14,434 nt of DNA from an uncultured Rothia sp. (GTDB taxonomy: Bacteria > Actinomycetota > Actinomycetes > Actinomycetales > Micrococcaceae), in NCBI RefSeq assembly GCF_937976295.1, contig NZ_CALJRY010000332.1, positions 1 through 14,434 of the forward strand, written 5' to 3'. How positions within the stretch are numbered: the first letter of the stretch is position 1; each line of letters begins with the position of its first letter. Below, piece after piece: positions 5,779-13,710 of this stretch. The notes below the pieces were generated by a model. The model was not told the DNA's origin. It did not search any database and saw only the letters and a list, made by a program, of their open reading frames with translations. The position numbers and the translations under genes are program-made.

Positions 5779-6705
5779 TTAGAACTTCGTGCCGGTCAGA
5801 CGCTCATACGCCTCAACGTAACGGGCACGAGTCTTCTCCACAACCTCCTCAGGCAGGTGCGGCACGTTATCCGAACCGTCCCAACCCGACTCCGGGGAAC
5901 GCAGCCAGTCACGCACATACTGCTTATCGAAGCTCGGCTGCGGACGACCCGGCTCATACTGGGTCGCATCCCAGAAACGCGAAGAATCCGGGGTCAGCAC
6001 CTCATCACCCAGGGTGATCTCGCCGCGGTACGAATCGGTACCGAACTCCATCTTGGTATCCGCCAGAATAATGCCCTGCTCGCGAGCAATCTTCTCCGCA
6101 GTGGTGTACAGGCTCAAGCTCAGCTCCTCCAGGCGCTCACCCACCGGCTGACCCACCTCAGCGTACAGCTCCTCACGGGTCACCAGCTCATCATGCTCAC
6201 CCACCTCAGCCTTACCGGTCGGAGTGAAAATCGGGGTGTCCAGGCGGGAACCATCCACCAGACCCGCAGGCAGCTTCACACCAGCAATCTCACCGGTCTC
6301 GTTATACGCTGCCAGGCCCGAACCGGTCAGGTAACCGCGCACAATGCACTCCACCGGGAACATGTTCAGGGAGCGGCAAATCATCGCGCGACCAGCCACA
6401 ACATCCGGAACGTCGGTGGACAGCACGTGGTTCGGAACCTGCTTAAGCTGCTCAAACCACCACAGGGACATCTGAGTCAGAATCTTGCCCTTATCCGGGA
6501 TCTCGGTGGGCAGAATACGGTCAAAAGCGCTAATACGGTCCGAGGCAACAACCATGACCGAACCGGCACGCAGCTCAGCGTCATCATTGACGGTCAAGCC
6601 GGTAGCGTCAAAACGTTCCTCATTCGGAACGTACAGGTCGCGGACCTTACCGGAATAAATGTGAGTCCAGCCAGGGATTTCCAGGGGGTTAGAACGAGAA
6701 GTCAT
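5779..6705 (-). CDS. purC: Phosphoribosylaminoimidazole-succinocarboxamide synthase (SAICAR synthetase)
   Basis: PurC joins aspartate to CAIR using ATP to give SAICAR in de novo IMP synthesis, in the cytoplasm. The 308-residue protein shows signature 1, FPVECIVRGYLTGS (116-129), and signature 2, ILADTKMEFG (213-222). It also has the N-terminal nucleotide loop YSGKVRDLY (17-25) and ASDRISAFD (54-62), which are typical for the family. An open frame continues upstream to 6828, but the ATG at 6703-6705 is chosen because AGGAGA lies 8 bases before it and homology begins there. The length is normal for actinobacteria. A terminator separates it from purD upstream, so it is probably transcribed from its own promoter within 6706-6834. 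I did not find a clear -35/-10 pair there. Confidence 0.97.
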   Translation of the reverse strand: MTSRSNPLEIPGWTHIYSGKVRDLYVPNEERFDATGLTVNDDAELRAGSVMVVASDRISAFDRILPTEIPDKGKILTQMSLWWFEQLKQVPNHVLSTDVPDVVAGRAMICRSLNMFPVECIVRGYLTGSGLAAYNETGEIAGVKLPAGLVDGSRLDTPIFTPTGKAEVGEHDELVTREELYAEVGQPVGERLEELSLSLYTTAEKIAREQGIILADTKMEFGTDSYRGEITLGDEVLTPDSSRFWDATQYEPGRPQPSFDKQYVRDWLRSPESGWDGSDNVPHLPEEVVEKTRARYVEAYERLTGTKF

Positions 6706-6834
6706 GAGAATTTCTCCTGATGAGGTGGTGTGATGTGGATGCAAAAAGTCTGTGTAATTACAATACCGCGACAGGCACGGCTCCCGATAGTGCCAAGCAG
6801 TCACCAATACGGCACAATCTTGAGGCAAAGAAGC

Positions 6835-6869
6835 GACCGGCTCCCCACCCTCAAGCGGGGAAGCCGGTC
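6835..6869 (-). terminator. Intrinsic terminator downstream of purD
   Basis: Arms 6857-6869 and 6835-6846 pair as a 12-bp GC-rich stem with one bulged base and a loop of about 10 bases. On the minus strand it is followed by GCTTCTTTGCC, a modest T-rich tail. It lies just past the purD stop and separates purD from purC. Confidence 0.8.
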
Positions 6870-6880
6870 ACACTAAGGTT

Positions 6881-8164
6881 TTAGTCGCGCGGAGCGGGAA
6901 TGTGGATGCGGTTCTCCACAGCCTTCAGCGCAATGTCCGTACGGTACTGCGCGCCAGCCCAAGAGATAGCGCGAACACCCTCGTAGGCGGCATTACGGGC
7001 GGCAGCCAGGTCGTCGCCGAGAGCAACAACAGCCAGCACACGACCGCCAGCGGTCAGCACACCCTCCTCGGATGCGACAGTGCCCGCGTGAATCACGTGC
7101 ACGCCCTCCAGAGCGTTCGCCTCGTCCAGACCGGAGATGACGTCACCCTTGCGGGGAGTGTCCGGGTAGTTCTCGGCAGCCATAACCACGTCAACTGCGG
7201 TGCGGGGATCCCAATCCAGCTCGGTACCCTCAGAAATTTCACCGCGAGCAGCCGCACGCAGCAGCTGACCCAGCGGGGTGCGCAGGCGCGCCAGAACCGC
7301 CTGGGTTTCCGGGTCGCCAAAGCGGGCGTTGAACTCGATAACGCGCACGCCGCGGCTGGTCACAGCCAGGCCGCAGAAGAGCACGCCCACAAACGGGGTG
7401 CCGCGCTCAGCCATACGAGCCACGGTCGGGCGTGCCACCTTCTCCACGACCTCCTGCACGAAGCCCTCGGGCAGCCAAGGAAGCGGGGTATAGGCGCCCA
7501 TACCACCGGTGTTCGGCCCCTCATCATTGTCGAAAATGCGCTTGAAGTCCTGAGCCGGGGACAGCGGCAGAACGTTCTTACCGTCAGAAATGACGAAGAG
7601 GGACACCTCGGGGCCGTCCAGGAACTCTTCGATGACCACGGTGCCACCAGCGTTGAAGCAAGCCTGAGCGTGCTCCAGTGCCGCGGTGCGGTCCTCGGTC
7701 ACCACAACGCCCTTACCGGCAGCCAGGCCGTCGTCCTTCACCACGTAGGGTGCACCGAACTCGTCCAGTGCCGCCTGCGCCTCAGCGGCGTTCGTTGCCA
7801 CGTAGGCGCGAGCGGTCGGCACGGAAGCCTCTTCCATGACCTGCTTAGCGAAAGCCTTGGAACCTTCCAGCTGTGCGGCAGCTGCGGAGGGGCCGAAAAC
7901 GTCAAAGCCCGCCTCACGCAGTGCATCGGAGACACCTGCGACCAGGGGCGCCTCCGGGCCAATAACGACCAGGTCGGCGTTCAGTTCGCGTGCCAGGGCG
8001 GTTGCCTGGGCGGGGTCATTCGCATCAATTGCGTGGACGGGAACATCCTGAGCAATACCGGCGTTGCCGGGGGCGCTGTGCACCTCAGTTACCTCAGGGT
8101 CGCGCAGAAGCGCTCGAATAATTGCGTGTTCGCGGCCGCCGGGGCCCAGTACCAAAACCTTCAT
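6881..8164 (-). CDS. purD: Phosphoribosylamine-glycine ligase (GAR synthetase)
   Basis: PurD ligates glycine to 5-phosphoribosylamine with ATP, the second step of IMP synthesis. The 427-residue protein begins MKVLVLGPGGREHAI, the typical N-domain loop. It carries the ATP-grasp region VVKDDGLAAGKGVVV (141-155), the GPNTGGMGAY loop (216-225) and the family signature FNARFGDPETQ (278-288). The open frame extends to 8251, but the ATG at 8162-8164 is the family start. No strong ribosome site precedes it, and a short leader from a promoter at about 8187 fits. The length is normal for the family. The product 5-phosphoribosylglycinamide goes to PurN/PurT, neither of which is in the window. Confidence 0.97.
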   Translation of the reverse strand: MKVLVLGPGGREHAIIRALLRDPEVTEVHSAPGNAGIAQDVPVHAIDANDPAQATALARELNADLVVIGPEAPLVAGVSDALREAGFDVFGPSAAAAQLEGSKAFAKQVMEEASVPTARAYVATNAAEAQAALDEFGAPYVVKDDGLAAGKGVVVTEDRTAALEHAQACFNAGGTVVIEEFLDGPEVSLFVISDGKNVLPLSPAQDFKRIFDNDEGPNTGGMGAYTPLPWLPEGFVQEVVEKVARPTVARMAERGTPFVGVLFCGLAVTSRGVRVIEFNARFGDPETQAVLARLRTPLGQLLRAAARGEISEGTELDWDPRTAVDVVMAAENYPDTPRKGDVISGLDEANALEGVHVIHAGTVASEEGVLTAGGRVLAVVALGDDLAAARNAAYEGVRAISWAGAQYRTDIALKAVENRIHIPAPRD

Positions 8165-8185
8165 GCTATTCAGGGTACCCGCTAT

Positions 8186-8220
8186 CACACTAAAAATGTG
8201 AGCTGGGCACACTAAAAATG
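8186..8220 (-). repeat. Two copies of CATTTTTAGTGTG, 22 bp apart, before purD
   Basis: The 13-base sequence cacactaaaaatg occurs at 8186-8198 and 8208-8220 (minus strand: CATTTTTAGTGTG), an interval of exactly 22 bp or about two helical turns. The distal copy also supplies the T tract of the SemiSWEET terminator. The proximal copy contains TAGTGT (8187-8192), a fair -10 box 22 bases from the purD ATG. It may be part of the purD promoter or a pair of regulator half sites. Confidence 0.5.
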
Positions 8221-8276
8221 CGGCTCTTCTCATGTAGCGGCATATTTGCAAGAATGCACGCCAGAGAAGAGCCGCA
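8214..8276 (-). terminator. Intrinsic terminator of the SemiSWEET gene
   Basis: A perfect 13-bp stem (8219-8231 with 8264-8276) holds a 32-base loop that contains a small inner hairpin. On the minus strand the stem runs directly into a run of five T (8214-8218). It lies 37 bases past the SemiSWEET stop and just ahead of purD. Confidence 0.85.
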
Positions 8277-8313
8277 CAGCTCGGTCACCGAAGCTACCGA
8301 ATCAAGCTAAACC

Positions 8314-8655
8314 TTAGATGAGGGCGGTAATAGCAGCCACACCACCAAAGACAATACCCGGGAGGTTCGCGACGATAATTGGAACGTCCTTCTTGGGGCG
8401 CCACAGACCGTACAGAACCCACAGGGTGCAGTTCACGGCAGCGACCAGAGGCTGAATCCAGTCGCCCTTGTGACCGTTCAGGTTACCGATAATCTGCGGG
8501 AAGTAGAACACGTACATGAGCACTGCAGTCACAGAAGCAACGCGAGCCAAGATGGGGAAGAACTTTGCGTGGAATTCAGAATCCACGCCCACGCCGCCCT
8601 TGGGGGAGGTGCTCTGTGCGGAGGTGTTTGCGGAGGTGTTGTTCTGCTCTGCCAT
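8314..8655 (-). CDS. SemiSWEET-family sugar transporter (PQ-loop)
   Basis: The 113-residue protein has three predicted membrane helices: about 35-53, 66-84 and 91-112. It carries the hallmarks of the bacterial SemiSWEET/MtN3 family. P53-Q54 is at the end of helix 1, and VNCTLWVLYG (74-83) is in helix 2 with the conserved Asn and Trp of the substrate pocket. Family members are half-size transporters that dimerise to form a sugar uniporter in the cytoplasmic membrane. The extra N-terminal tail (1-33) is Ser/Thr/Asn-rich and probably disordered. AGGAG precedes the ATG by 8 bases. It is a monocistronic gene with its own terminator. The transported sugar is not deducible. Confidence 0.88.
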   Translation of the reverse strand: MAEQNNTSANTSAQSTSPKGGVGVDSEFHAKFFPILARVASVTAVLMYVFYFPQIIGNLNGHKGDWIQPLVAAVNCTLWVLYGLWRPKKDVPIIVANLPGIVFGGVAAITALI

Positions 8656-8795
8656 GGATGTACTCCTTTACATGGTTTGCCGCTCACCAATCACGAGTGA
8701 GTTGAGGGGTGAGGGGCACTAAGGATGCATACTCGTACCGAATCGTTCCCAAAGTTTGTGGACGACCCCTGCAATTGCATCAATTTCCTACTGGA

Positions 8796-8867
8796 TACAC
8801 TACACCCGTTCTCACCTGCGCGCCGCCCAACCACGAATAGGGTCAAGCCGCACGCCCCGTTTAAACT
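8796..8867 (+). promoter_or_regulatory. Candidate promoters for the asparaginase gene
   Basis: TAAACT (8862-8867) fits the actinobacterial -10 pattern TAnnnT and ends 6 bases before the ATG at 8874, so transcription could begin at the ATG itself (leaderless mRNA). No good -35 box accompanies it. An alternative further upstream is TTGCAT (8775-8780) with TACACT (8796-8801), but its 15-base spacer is short. The 8656-8873 region also has to hold the SemiSWEET promoter on the minus strand, for which I see no clear boxes. Confidence 0.35.
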
Positions 8868-8873
8868 AGAAGA

Positions 8874-10001
8874 ATGACCAACAGCACCACCCCACAGGCA
8901 ACCACTCACACCACCAGCCAGAGCAGCGCCTTCGACGTAGAACTCGCGCAGCTCACCCGCAATAACCTTGTTGAGGCGCGCCACCGCGGCCGCCTCATCC
9001 TGCTGGGCCCCGACGGCGAGGTGCAGCTAGCCCTCGGTGATATTCACGAGCCCTTCTACCTGCGCTCCGCCGCCAAGCCCCTGCAGGCTATCGGATCCAT
9101 GAAGGCGGGCGCGCCCCTGCGCGGCTCCCAGGTCGCCATCGCCTGCGGTTCGCACCGCGGCACCTTCGAGCAGATGCGCGCCGTGCAGGACGTACTCACC
9201 CAGGGAAGCACCGAAACCAACCCGCTCACCCCGGCAAACCTGGCACTCAAGCCCACGCTCCCTGCCAATCAGCAGGCACGCCAGGCAATGATTCAGGCGA
9301 ACCTCGCCGCCACCGCCCTGGCCCACCCCTGCTCCGGCAAGCACGCCGCATTCCTGTGGGCGTGCACCGCCAAGCTTGAGCGCGGCGACCTCGAAGAGGG
9401 CTCGCAGAACTGGACCCTGCACAACTACCTCGACCCCGCACACCCGCTGCAGCAGGTCATCACCGAAGAAATTGAGGCGTTCACCGGCGAGCCGGTAGCC
9501 GCCATCGGCGTTGACGGCTGCGGCGCACCCGTGCACGCCGTTTCCCTGCTGGGTGCCGCACGCGCCTACTCGACTCTCGGATCGGCAATCCGCAACCTCG
9601 GGGCGGATGCGCGCGCCTCCACGGTCGCAACCGCCATGGTGGACTACCCCGAGCTGATTCAGGCACCCGGCTCCCCCGACACCGTGCTCAGCGAAGAACT
9701 GGACGCAATCGTCAAGGGCGGCGCGGAGGGCGTGCTCTGCATTGGTCTGCGTTCGGGCGCGTCCGTGGTGGTGAAGATGAGCGACGGTTCGCACCGCGCC
9801 ATGTACGCCGTGGCTCTGCGTGCTCTCGTTGCCGGTGGCTACCTGAGCGCTGAAGAATGCGAGCGCCTACTCGCGCTGGTGGTTCGCCCGGTGACCGGCG
9901 GCTACGTGGACGGCAAGCCGGTTGAGGTGGGCGAGCTGCGCGTACACGAGGAGCTTTTCACCCGCGAGGATCCGGTTCCCGGCGCCCCGGAAGAGGACTA
10001 A
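8874..10001 (+). CDS. L-asparaginase, thermolabile (Rhizobium AII/ReAV) type
   Basis: The 375-residue protein belongs to the asparaginase II family (PF06089), which is unrelated to the E. coli type I/II enzymes. It hydrolyses asparagine to aspartate and ammonia. Visible catalytic motifs correspond to those described for the Rhizobium etli enzyme: R-S65-A-A-K68-P (the Ser-x2-Lys pair), C153-S-G-K156-H (zinc/active-site Cys and Lys) and D214-G-C216-G (the second Cys and the Asp). No signal peptide is visible, so it is cytoplasmic. The first 18 residues are a Thr/Ser-rich tail before the family start, so a later start cannot be excluded. Only a weak ribosome site (agaaga) precedes the ATG. The next gene follows after 2 bases. 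The aspartate it makes is a substrate for PurC. Confidence 0.9.
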   Translation: MTNSTTPQATTHTTSQSSAFDVELAQLTRNNLVEARHRGRLILLGPDGEVQLALGDIHEPFYLRSAAKPLQAIGSMKAGAPLRGSQVAIACGSHRGTFEQMRAVQDVLTQGSTETNPLTPANLALKPTLPANQQARQAMIQANLAATALAHPCSGKHAAFLWACTAKLERGDLEEGSQNWTLHNYLDPAHPLQQVITEEIEAFTGEPVAAIGVDGCGAPVHAVSLLGAARAYSTLGSAIRNLGADARASTVATAMVDYPELIQAPGSPDTVLSEELDAIVKGGAEGVLCIGLRSGASVVVKMSDGSHRAMYAVALRALVAGGYLSAEECERLLALVVRPVTGGYVDGKPVEVGELRVHEELFTREDPVPGAPEED

Positions 10002-10003
10002 TC

Positions 10004-10471
10004 GTGGCGATTCGACGTAAAACTTCCGAAGCAGACGGCATGGCGGCGGTACGCGAAGTGCGTGCTTTCTTTGAGGCGCAGCGTGCGGCAACCGGCGAGC
10101 CTGCAGATTCGCATGCCCGAGGCGAGTACCTGCCGAACAGCTACCTACTGAACAGCGCCGAGGCGGAGCAGGCGTTTGCCGCGCTCCCCCGCTCGGTGCG
10201 CGCTACCTTTGTGCGCTTCACCCTTGAAGAGCTGGCGACCCTCGCCCCCGGCAATAGTGTGGAGGTGCGCGTACCCCCGCTGGGTGTGACTCAGTGTATT
10301 GCTGGCCCCCGCCATACGCGCGGCACCCCGCCGTCCGTTGTGGAGGCGCGCCCGCTCGTGTGGGCGGCGCTGGTTCTGGGTGCCTGTTCGTGGGCGCAGG
10401 CGGTGAGTGCCGGTGCGCTGGATGCGTCGGGTGAGCGTAGTGACCTTTCGGGTTTGTTGCCGCTCTTCTAG
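10004..10471 (+). CDS. SCP-like (sterol carrier family) protein
   Basis: This 155-residue protein starts at GTG 10004, 2 bases after the asparaginase stop. The GTG is the only reasonable start and implies translational coupling. The core about 58-100 (ATFVRFTLEELATLAPGNSV ... VEVRVPPLGVTQCI) and the tail with WAALVLGACSW match the actinobacterial SCP-like proteins (SCP_3 type) that are commonly encoded next to purF. Rv0807, upstream of purF (Rv0808) in Mycobacterium tuberculosis, is one remembered example. The family is thought to bind a hydrophobic ligand, but its role is unknown and sterols are not implied. It is soluble with no signal peptide. There is no clear terminator after it, so some transcription may run on into purF. 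Confidence 0.8.
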   Translation: MAIRRKTSEADGMAAVREVRAFFEAQRAATGEPADSHARGEYLPNSYLLNSAEAEQAFAALPRSVRATFVRFTLEELATLAPGNSVEVRVPPLGVTQCIAGPRHTRGTPPSVVEARPLVWAALVLGACSWAQAVSAGALDASGERSDLSGLLPLF

Positions 10472-10590
10472 AATTCGCTACGAGCTCACAGGTCCACGCA
10501 GTTTTCGTGATTTGGCGTGTTTGGTGCCTGTTCTAGTGGTCCATCCTGAGGTATTTAGCGTATCTTTCACCGCATCGGCTCCGAAACCCG

Positions 10591-10618
10591 GTACACTTTT
10601 AAAGGTCTGGTGTATGCT
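10591..10618 (+). promoter_or_regulatory. Candidate purF promoter
   Basis: TATGCT (10613-10618) is a reasonable -10 box. GTACAC (10591-10596), 16 bases upstream, is only a poor -35 match. Transcription would begin near 10625, giving a leader of about 87 bases before the TTG start. I see no purine riboswitch core in the 10472-10711 spacer. Confidence 0.3.
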
Positions 10619-10711
10619 ACGGCACACACAGGCAGGTGTGAGTGCGGCAACACGCCCTAATCTTGCGCTTGCACAGACGCATCCGCAGTCCCATCGTCGA
10701 AAAGAAGTGAA

Positions 10712-12463
10712 TTGATTCGCCCCGACGGAAAACTCACTCACGACCTCGATCCGATTGACCACGGCCCCAAGGACGCCTGCGGCGTCTTCGGCGTCTGGGC
10801 ACCCGGCGAGGACGTGGCAAAGCTAACCTACTACGGCCTGTACGCACTCCAGCACCGCGGCCAGGAATCAGCAGGTATCGCAACCAGTAACGGCAAACGC
10901 ATCCACGTGTACAAAGATATGGGACTCGTCTCCCAGGTCTTTGACGAAGCCACCCTCAGCTCCATGCCCGGCGACCACGCTATCGGCCACGCCCGATACT
11001 CCACCACCGGCGCATCCCACTGGGCTAACGCACAGCCCACCCTCGGTACCACCCCGCACGGCACGCTCTGCCTGGCGCATAACGGTAACCTCACCAATTC
11101 CGCTGACCTTTACGAGCGTATTCTCGAAAAGAACGGCGGCAAGCCCCCCAAGCACGGTGAGCTTGCTCAGGGTAACACCACCGACACCGCACTCGTTACG
11201 GCTCTACTGGCAGAGCATGACTTCGATTCCCTCGAAGAAGCAGCACTCGACCTGTTGCCGACCCTGCGCGGTGCTTTCTGCCTCACCTTCATGGACGAGA
11301 ACACCCTCTACGCTGCACGCGACCCGCAGGGTGTACGCCCCCTCGTGCTCGGTCGTCTGGAGCGTGGCTGGGTTGTCGCATCCGAAACCGCGGCACTTGA
11401 TATTGTCGGCGCGTCCTTCGTGCGTGAAGTGGAGCCCGGCGAGTTCATCACCATTGACGAGAACGGTCTGCGTTCCCAGCGTTTCGCAGAAGCTAAGCCC
11501 GCCGGTTGCGTCTTTGAGTACGTCTACCTCGCTCGCCCGGACACCACCATCTCCGGCCGTAGCGTCTACGAATCCCGCGTAGAGATGGGCCGTCAGCTTG
11601 CCCGCGAACACGCTGTTGAAGCTGACCTGGTCATGCCCACTCCCGAATCCGGTGTTCCGGCTGCTATTGGTTACGCCGAAGAGTCCGGCATTCCCTACGG
11701 TAACGGTCTGGTCAAGAACGCCTACGTGGGTCGAACCTTCATTCAGCCCTCGCAGACTATCCGCCAGCTCGGTATTCGACTCAAGCTGAACCCGCTCAAG
11801 TCTGTGGTTGCAGGTAAGCGCCTCGTCGTCATTGACGACTCCATCGTTCGCGGTAACACCCAGCGTGCCCTCGTGCGTATGCTCCGCGAAGCTGGCGCGA
11901 AGGAAGTGCACGTGCGCATCTCCTCCCCGCCCGTGAAGTGGCCTTGCTTCTACGGTATTGACTTCGCTTCCCGCGCGGAGCTGATCGCTAACGGCCTGTC
12001 CGTGGACGAAATCGCTTCCTCCCTGGGTGCCGATTCGCTCGGCTTCATCTCCCAGGACGGCATGATGGCAGCCACCGAGCAGCCCGCCGAAAACATGTGC
12101 ACCGCATGCTTCACCGGCAAATACCCGATTGAGTTGCCGAGTGAGGAACGACGCGGCAAGTCCCTCTTCGACTCCGCGGAGAAGGGCAAGGGCGGACCCC
12201 TCGCCGGCAAGGCAGCTGAGGTAACCGTGGAGCGCCCCGTCCCCTCCAAGCCTGAGCATGCTGAGGCAGTCTCCATCGATACCCGCGAAGGCACCGACAC
12301 TCTCGAAACGAAGTTCGACCCCTCCGCAGTACAGGTTGCCGCAGACGACGCCGGCATGGGCATGTGTAACCCCGGCCCCGACGCCGACCTCGAGGCGCTG
12401 CTCACCGAGCAGGACCGCATCCCCGCGAACTCCTCCGCTACCACTACCCCGAAGGAATCCTAA
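10712..12463 (+). CDS. purF: Amidophosphoribosyltransferase
   Basis: PurF makes 5-phosphoribosylamine from PRPP and glutamine, the committed step of purine synthesis. The 583-residue protein starts at TTG 10712 (AAAGAAG site just upstream; no in-frame ATG or GTG fits). A 22-residue propeptide precedes the nucleophile C23 (DAC-GVFGVW), which becomes the N-terminus after cleavage. The glutaminase domain is followed by the PRTase domain with the PRPP loop VVIDDSIVRGNTQ (372-384). Four cysteines match the Fe-S ligands of the Bacillus enzyme: C266 (AGCVFEY), C412 (WPCFYG), C463 and C466 (MCTACF), so an oxygen-sensitive 4Fe-4S form is likely. After about residue 480 there is a 100-residue polar tail, longer than in most homologues I know. 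Its end, FDPSAVQVAADD to MCNPGPDADL, is conserved-looking. purM overlaps the stop by one base. Confidence 0.97.
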   Translation: MIRPDGKLTHDLDPIDHGPKDACGVFGVWAPGEDVAKLTYYGLYALQHRGQESAGIATSNGKRIHVYKDMGLVSQVFDEATLSSMPGDHAIGHARYSTTGASHWANAQPTLGTTPHGTLCLAHNGNLTNSADLYERILEKNGGKPPKHGELAQGNTTDTALVTALLAEHDFDSLEEAALDLLPTLRGAFCLTFMDENTLYAARDPQGVRPLVLGRLERGWVVASETAALDIVGASFVREVEPGEFITIDENGLRSQRFAEAKPAGCVFEYVYLARPDTTISGRSVYESRVEMGRQLAREHAVEADLVMPTPESGVPAAIGYAEESGIPYGNGLVKNAYVGRTFIQPSQTIRQLGIRLKLNPLKSVVAGKRLVVIDDSIVRGNTQRALVRMLREAGAKEVHVRISSPPVKWPCFYGIDFASRAELIANGLSVDEIASSLGADSLGFISQDGMMAATEQPAENMCTACFTGKYPIELPSEERRGKSLFDSAEKGKGGPLAGKAAEVTVERPVPSKPEHAEAVSIDTREGTDTLETKFDPSAVQVAADDAGMGMCNPGPDADLEALLTEQDRIPANSSATTTPKES

Positions 12464-13608
12464 TGAGCGAGAACACCACTACCGTAACCTACGCGAGCGC
12501 AGGTGTTGACGTAGAGGCTGGCGATCGCGCCGTTGAGCTGATGAAGGGCGCTATCAAGGCAACCCACAATTCCTCCGTCGTTGGTGGCGTGGGCGGCTTC
12601 GCGGGTCTGTACGACGTCTCCGAGCTCGTCAAGTACCGCAAGCCCTACCTGGCTACTTCCACCGACGGTGTGGGTACCAAGGTCGCTATTGCGCAGGCGC
12701 TCGATATTCACGACACCATCGGTTACGACCTGGTCGGCATGGTCGTGGACGACATCGTGGTCTGCGGTGCGAAGCCGCTGTTCATGACCGACTACATTGC
12801 CACCGGCAAGGTCGTTCCCGAACGTATTGCTGACATTGTGCGCGGTATCGCTGGCGCATGTGCACAGGCTGGTACCGCCCTGGTTGGCGGCGAAACCGCT
12901 GAGCACCCCGGCCTGCTCGCAGAAGACGAGTACGACGTCGCGGGCGCAGCAACCGGTCTGGTCGAGGCAGACGAGCTGCTCGGCCCCGAGCGCGTGCGTG
13001 AGGGCGACGTGCTGATTGCTATGGCGTCCTCCGGTATTCACTCCAACGGCTACTCCCTGGTCCGCAAGGTCCTGAACGTTGCCGGCTGGGGCCTGGAGCG
13101 TCAGGTGGACGAGCTGGGCCGTACCATCGGTGAAGAGCTGCTCGAACCCACCCGCGTGTACGCGGCAGACTGCCTGGATTTGGCGGCAGCATTCCCCGTC
13201 AACGGCGAAGACGGCACCACCGGTAGCGGTGTGCGCGGCTTCTCCCACGTGACCGGCGGCGGCCTGGCCGCTAACCTGGCTCGCGTTCTGCCCCAGGGCC
13301 TGGAGGGCCGTGTGGACCGCTCCACCTGGCAGATTCCCGCGATCTTCTCCCTGATCGGTTCGCTGGGCAACGTGCCCCTGGCCGATCTGGAGCGCACCCT
13401 GAACCTGGGCGTGGGCATGATCGCTATCGTTGACCCCTCCGTGGCTGAGGCTGCTACCAAGCGTCTGAACGACCGCGGCATCCCCTCCTGGATTATGGGT
13501 GACGTTGTTGCCGCTGGCGAGCCCGAGGCTAACAACCCCGATTACGTTCAGGGCGCTAAGGGCGTGGACGGCGGCGCGGTTCGCCTGCTGGGCTCCTACG
13601 CTTCCTAA
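12463..13608 (+). CDS. purM: Phosphoribosylformylglycinamidine cyclo-ligase (AIR synthetase)
   Basis: PurM closes the imidazole ring of AIR from FGAM with ATP. The 381-residue protein has the family start TYASAGVDVEAGDRAVELM (9-27). It has the nucleotide/metal loops DGVGTKVAIAQAL (68-80) and VVDDIVVCGAKPLFMTDY (94-111), then GGETAEHPG (142-150), SSGIHSNGYSL (189-199), SHVTGGGLAANL (261-272) and LNLGVGM (313-319). The ATG overlaps the purF stop (TAATG), with AAGGAA 6 bases before it, so translation is coupled. It runs to a double hairpin terminator. The protein is slightly longer than the Bacillus enzyme, mainly through its N-terminal tail and a loop near 245-257. Confidence 0.97.
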   Translation: MSENTTTVTYASAGVDVEAGDRAVELMKGAIKATHNSSVVGGVGGFAGLYDVSELVKYRKPYLATSTDGVGTKVAIAQALDIHDTIGYDLVGMVVDDIVVCGAKPLFMTDYIATGKVVPERIADIVRGIAGACAQAGTALVGGETAEHPGLLAEDEYDVAGAATGLVEADELLGPERVREGDVLIAMASSGIHSNGYSLVRKVLNVAGWGLERQVDELGRTIGEELLEPTRVYAADCLDLAAAFPVNGEDGTTGSGVRGFSHVTGGGLAANLARVLPQGLEGRVDRSTWQIPAIFSLIGSLGNVPLADLERTLNLGVGMIAIVDPSVAEAATKRLNDRGIPSWIMGDVVAAGEPEANNPDYVQGAKGVDGGAVRLLGSYAS

Positions 13609-13632
13609 GGACACTTCTTCCAGTAGGCAGCG

Positions 13633-13652
13633 AGCGCCAGTTTGCTGGCGCT
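13633..13652 (+). terminator. First hairpin after purM
   Basis: An 8-bp perfect stem (13633-13640 with 13645-13652) with a TTTG tetraloop starts 24 bases after the purM stop. There is no T tract of its own; it probably protects the message end or helps the stronger hairpin that follows. Confidence 0.6.
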
Positions 13653-13664
13653 GATGATTCTAAA

Positions 13665-13705
13665 GGCCGGGGCGGTCACCAATGCGGTGGCCGTCCCGGT
13701 CTTTT
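13665..13705 (+). terminator. Intrinsic terminator of the purF-purM operon
   Basis: Arms 13665-13680 and 13686-13701 pair over 16 positions (13 Watson-Crick and 3 G-U) around a 5-base loop, followed by TTTTGTGTG. This is the strongest rho-independent terminator in the window by eye. Confidence 0.9.
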
Positions 13706-13710
13706 GTGTG

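Noticed and set aside
5773..6720. 315-codon open frame antisense to purC
   Set aside because: Shadow of purC. The product is Arg/Thr/Leu low complexity.
6902..8215. 437-codon open frame antisense to purD
   Set aside because: Codon-bias shadow of purD. PurD motifs are complete on the minus strand.
9027..9794. 255-codon open frame antisense to the asparaginase gene
   Set aside because: Shadow reading frame; catalytic motifs of the asparaginase are intact on the plus strand.
10472..10711. Purine riboswitch upstream of purF
   Set aside because: No three-way junction core or conserved purine-aptamer loops could be recognised.
11204..12259. 351-codon open frame antisense to purF
   Set aside because: Shadow of purF, with no ribosome site and no recognisable domain.
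12460..13614. 384-codon open frame antisense to purM
   Set aside because: It mirrors purM exactly. GC-rich third positions remove stops on the opposite strand, and the peptide is His/Gln/Val-rich with no family character.
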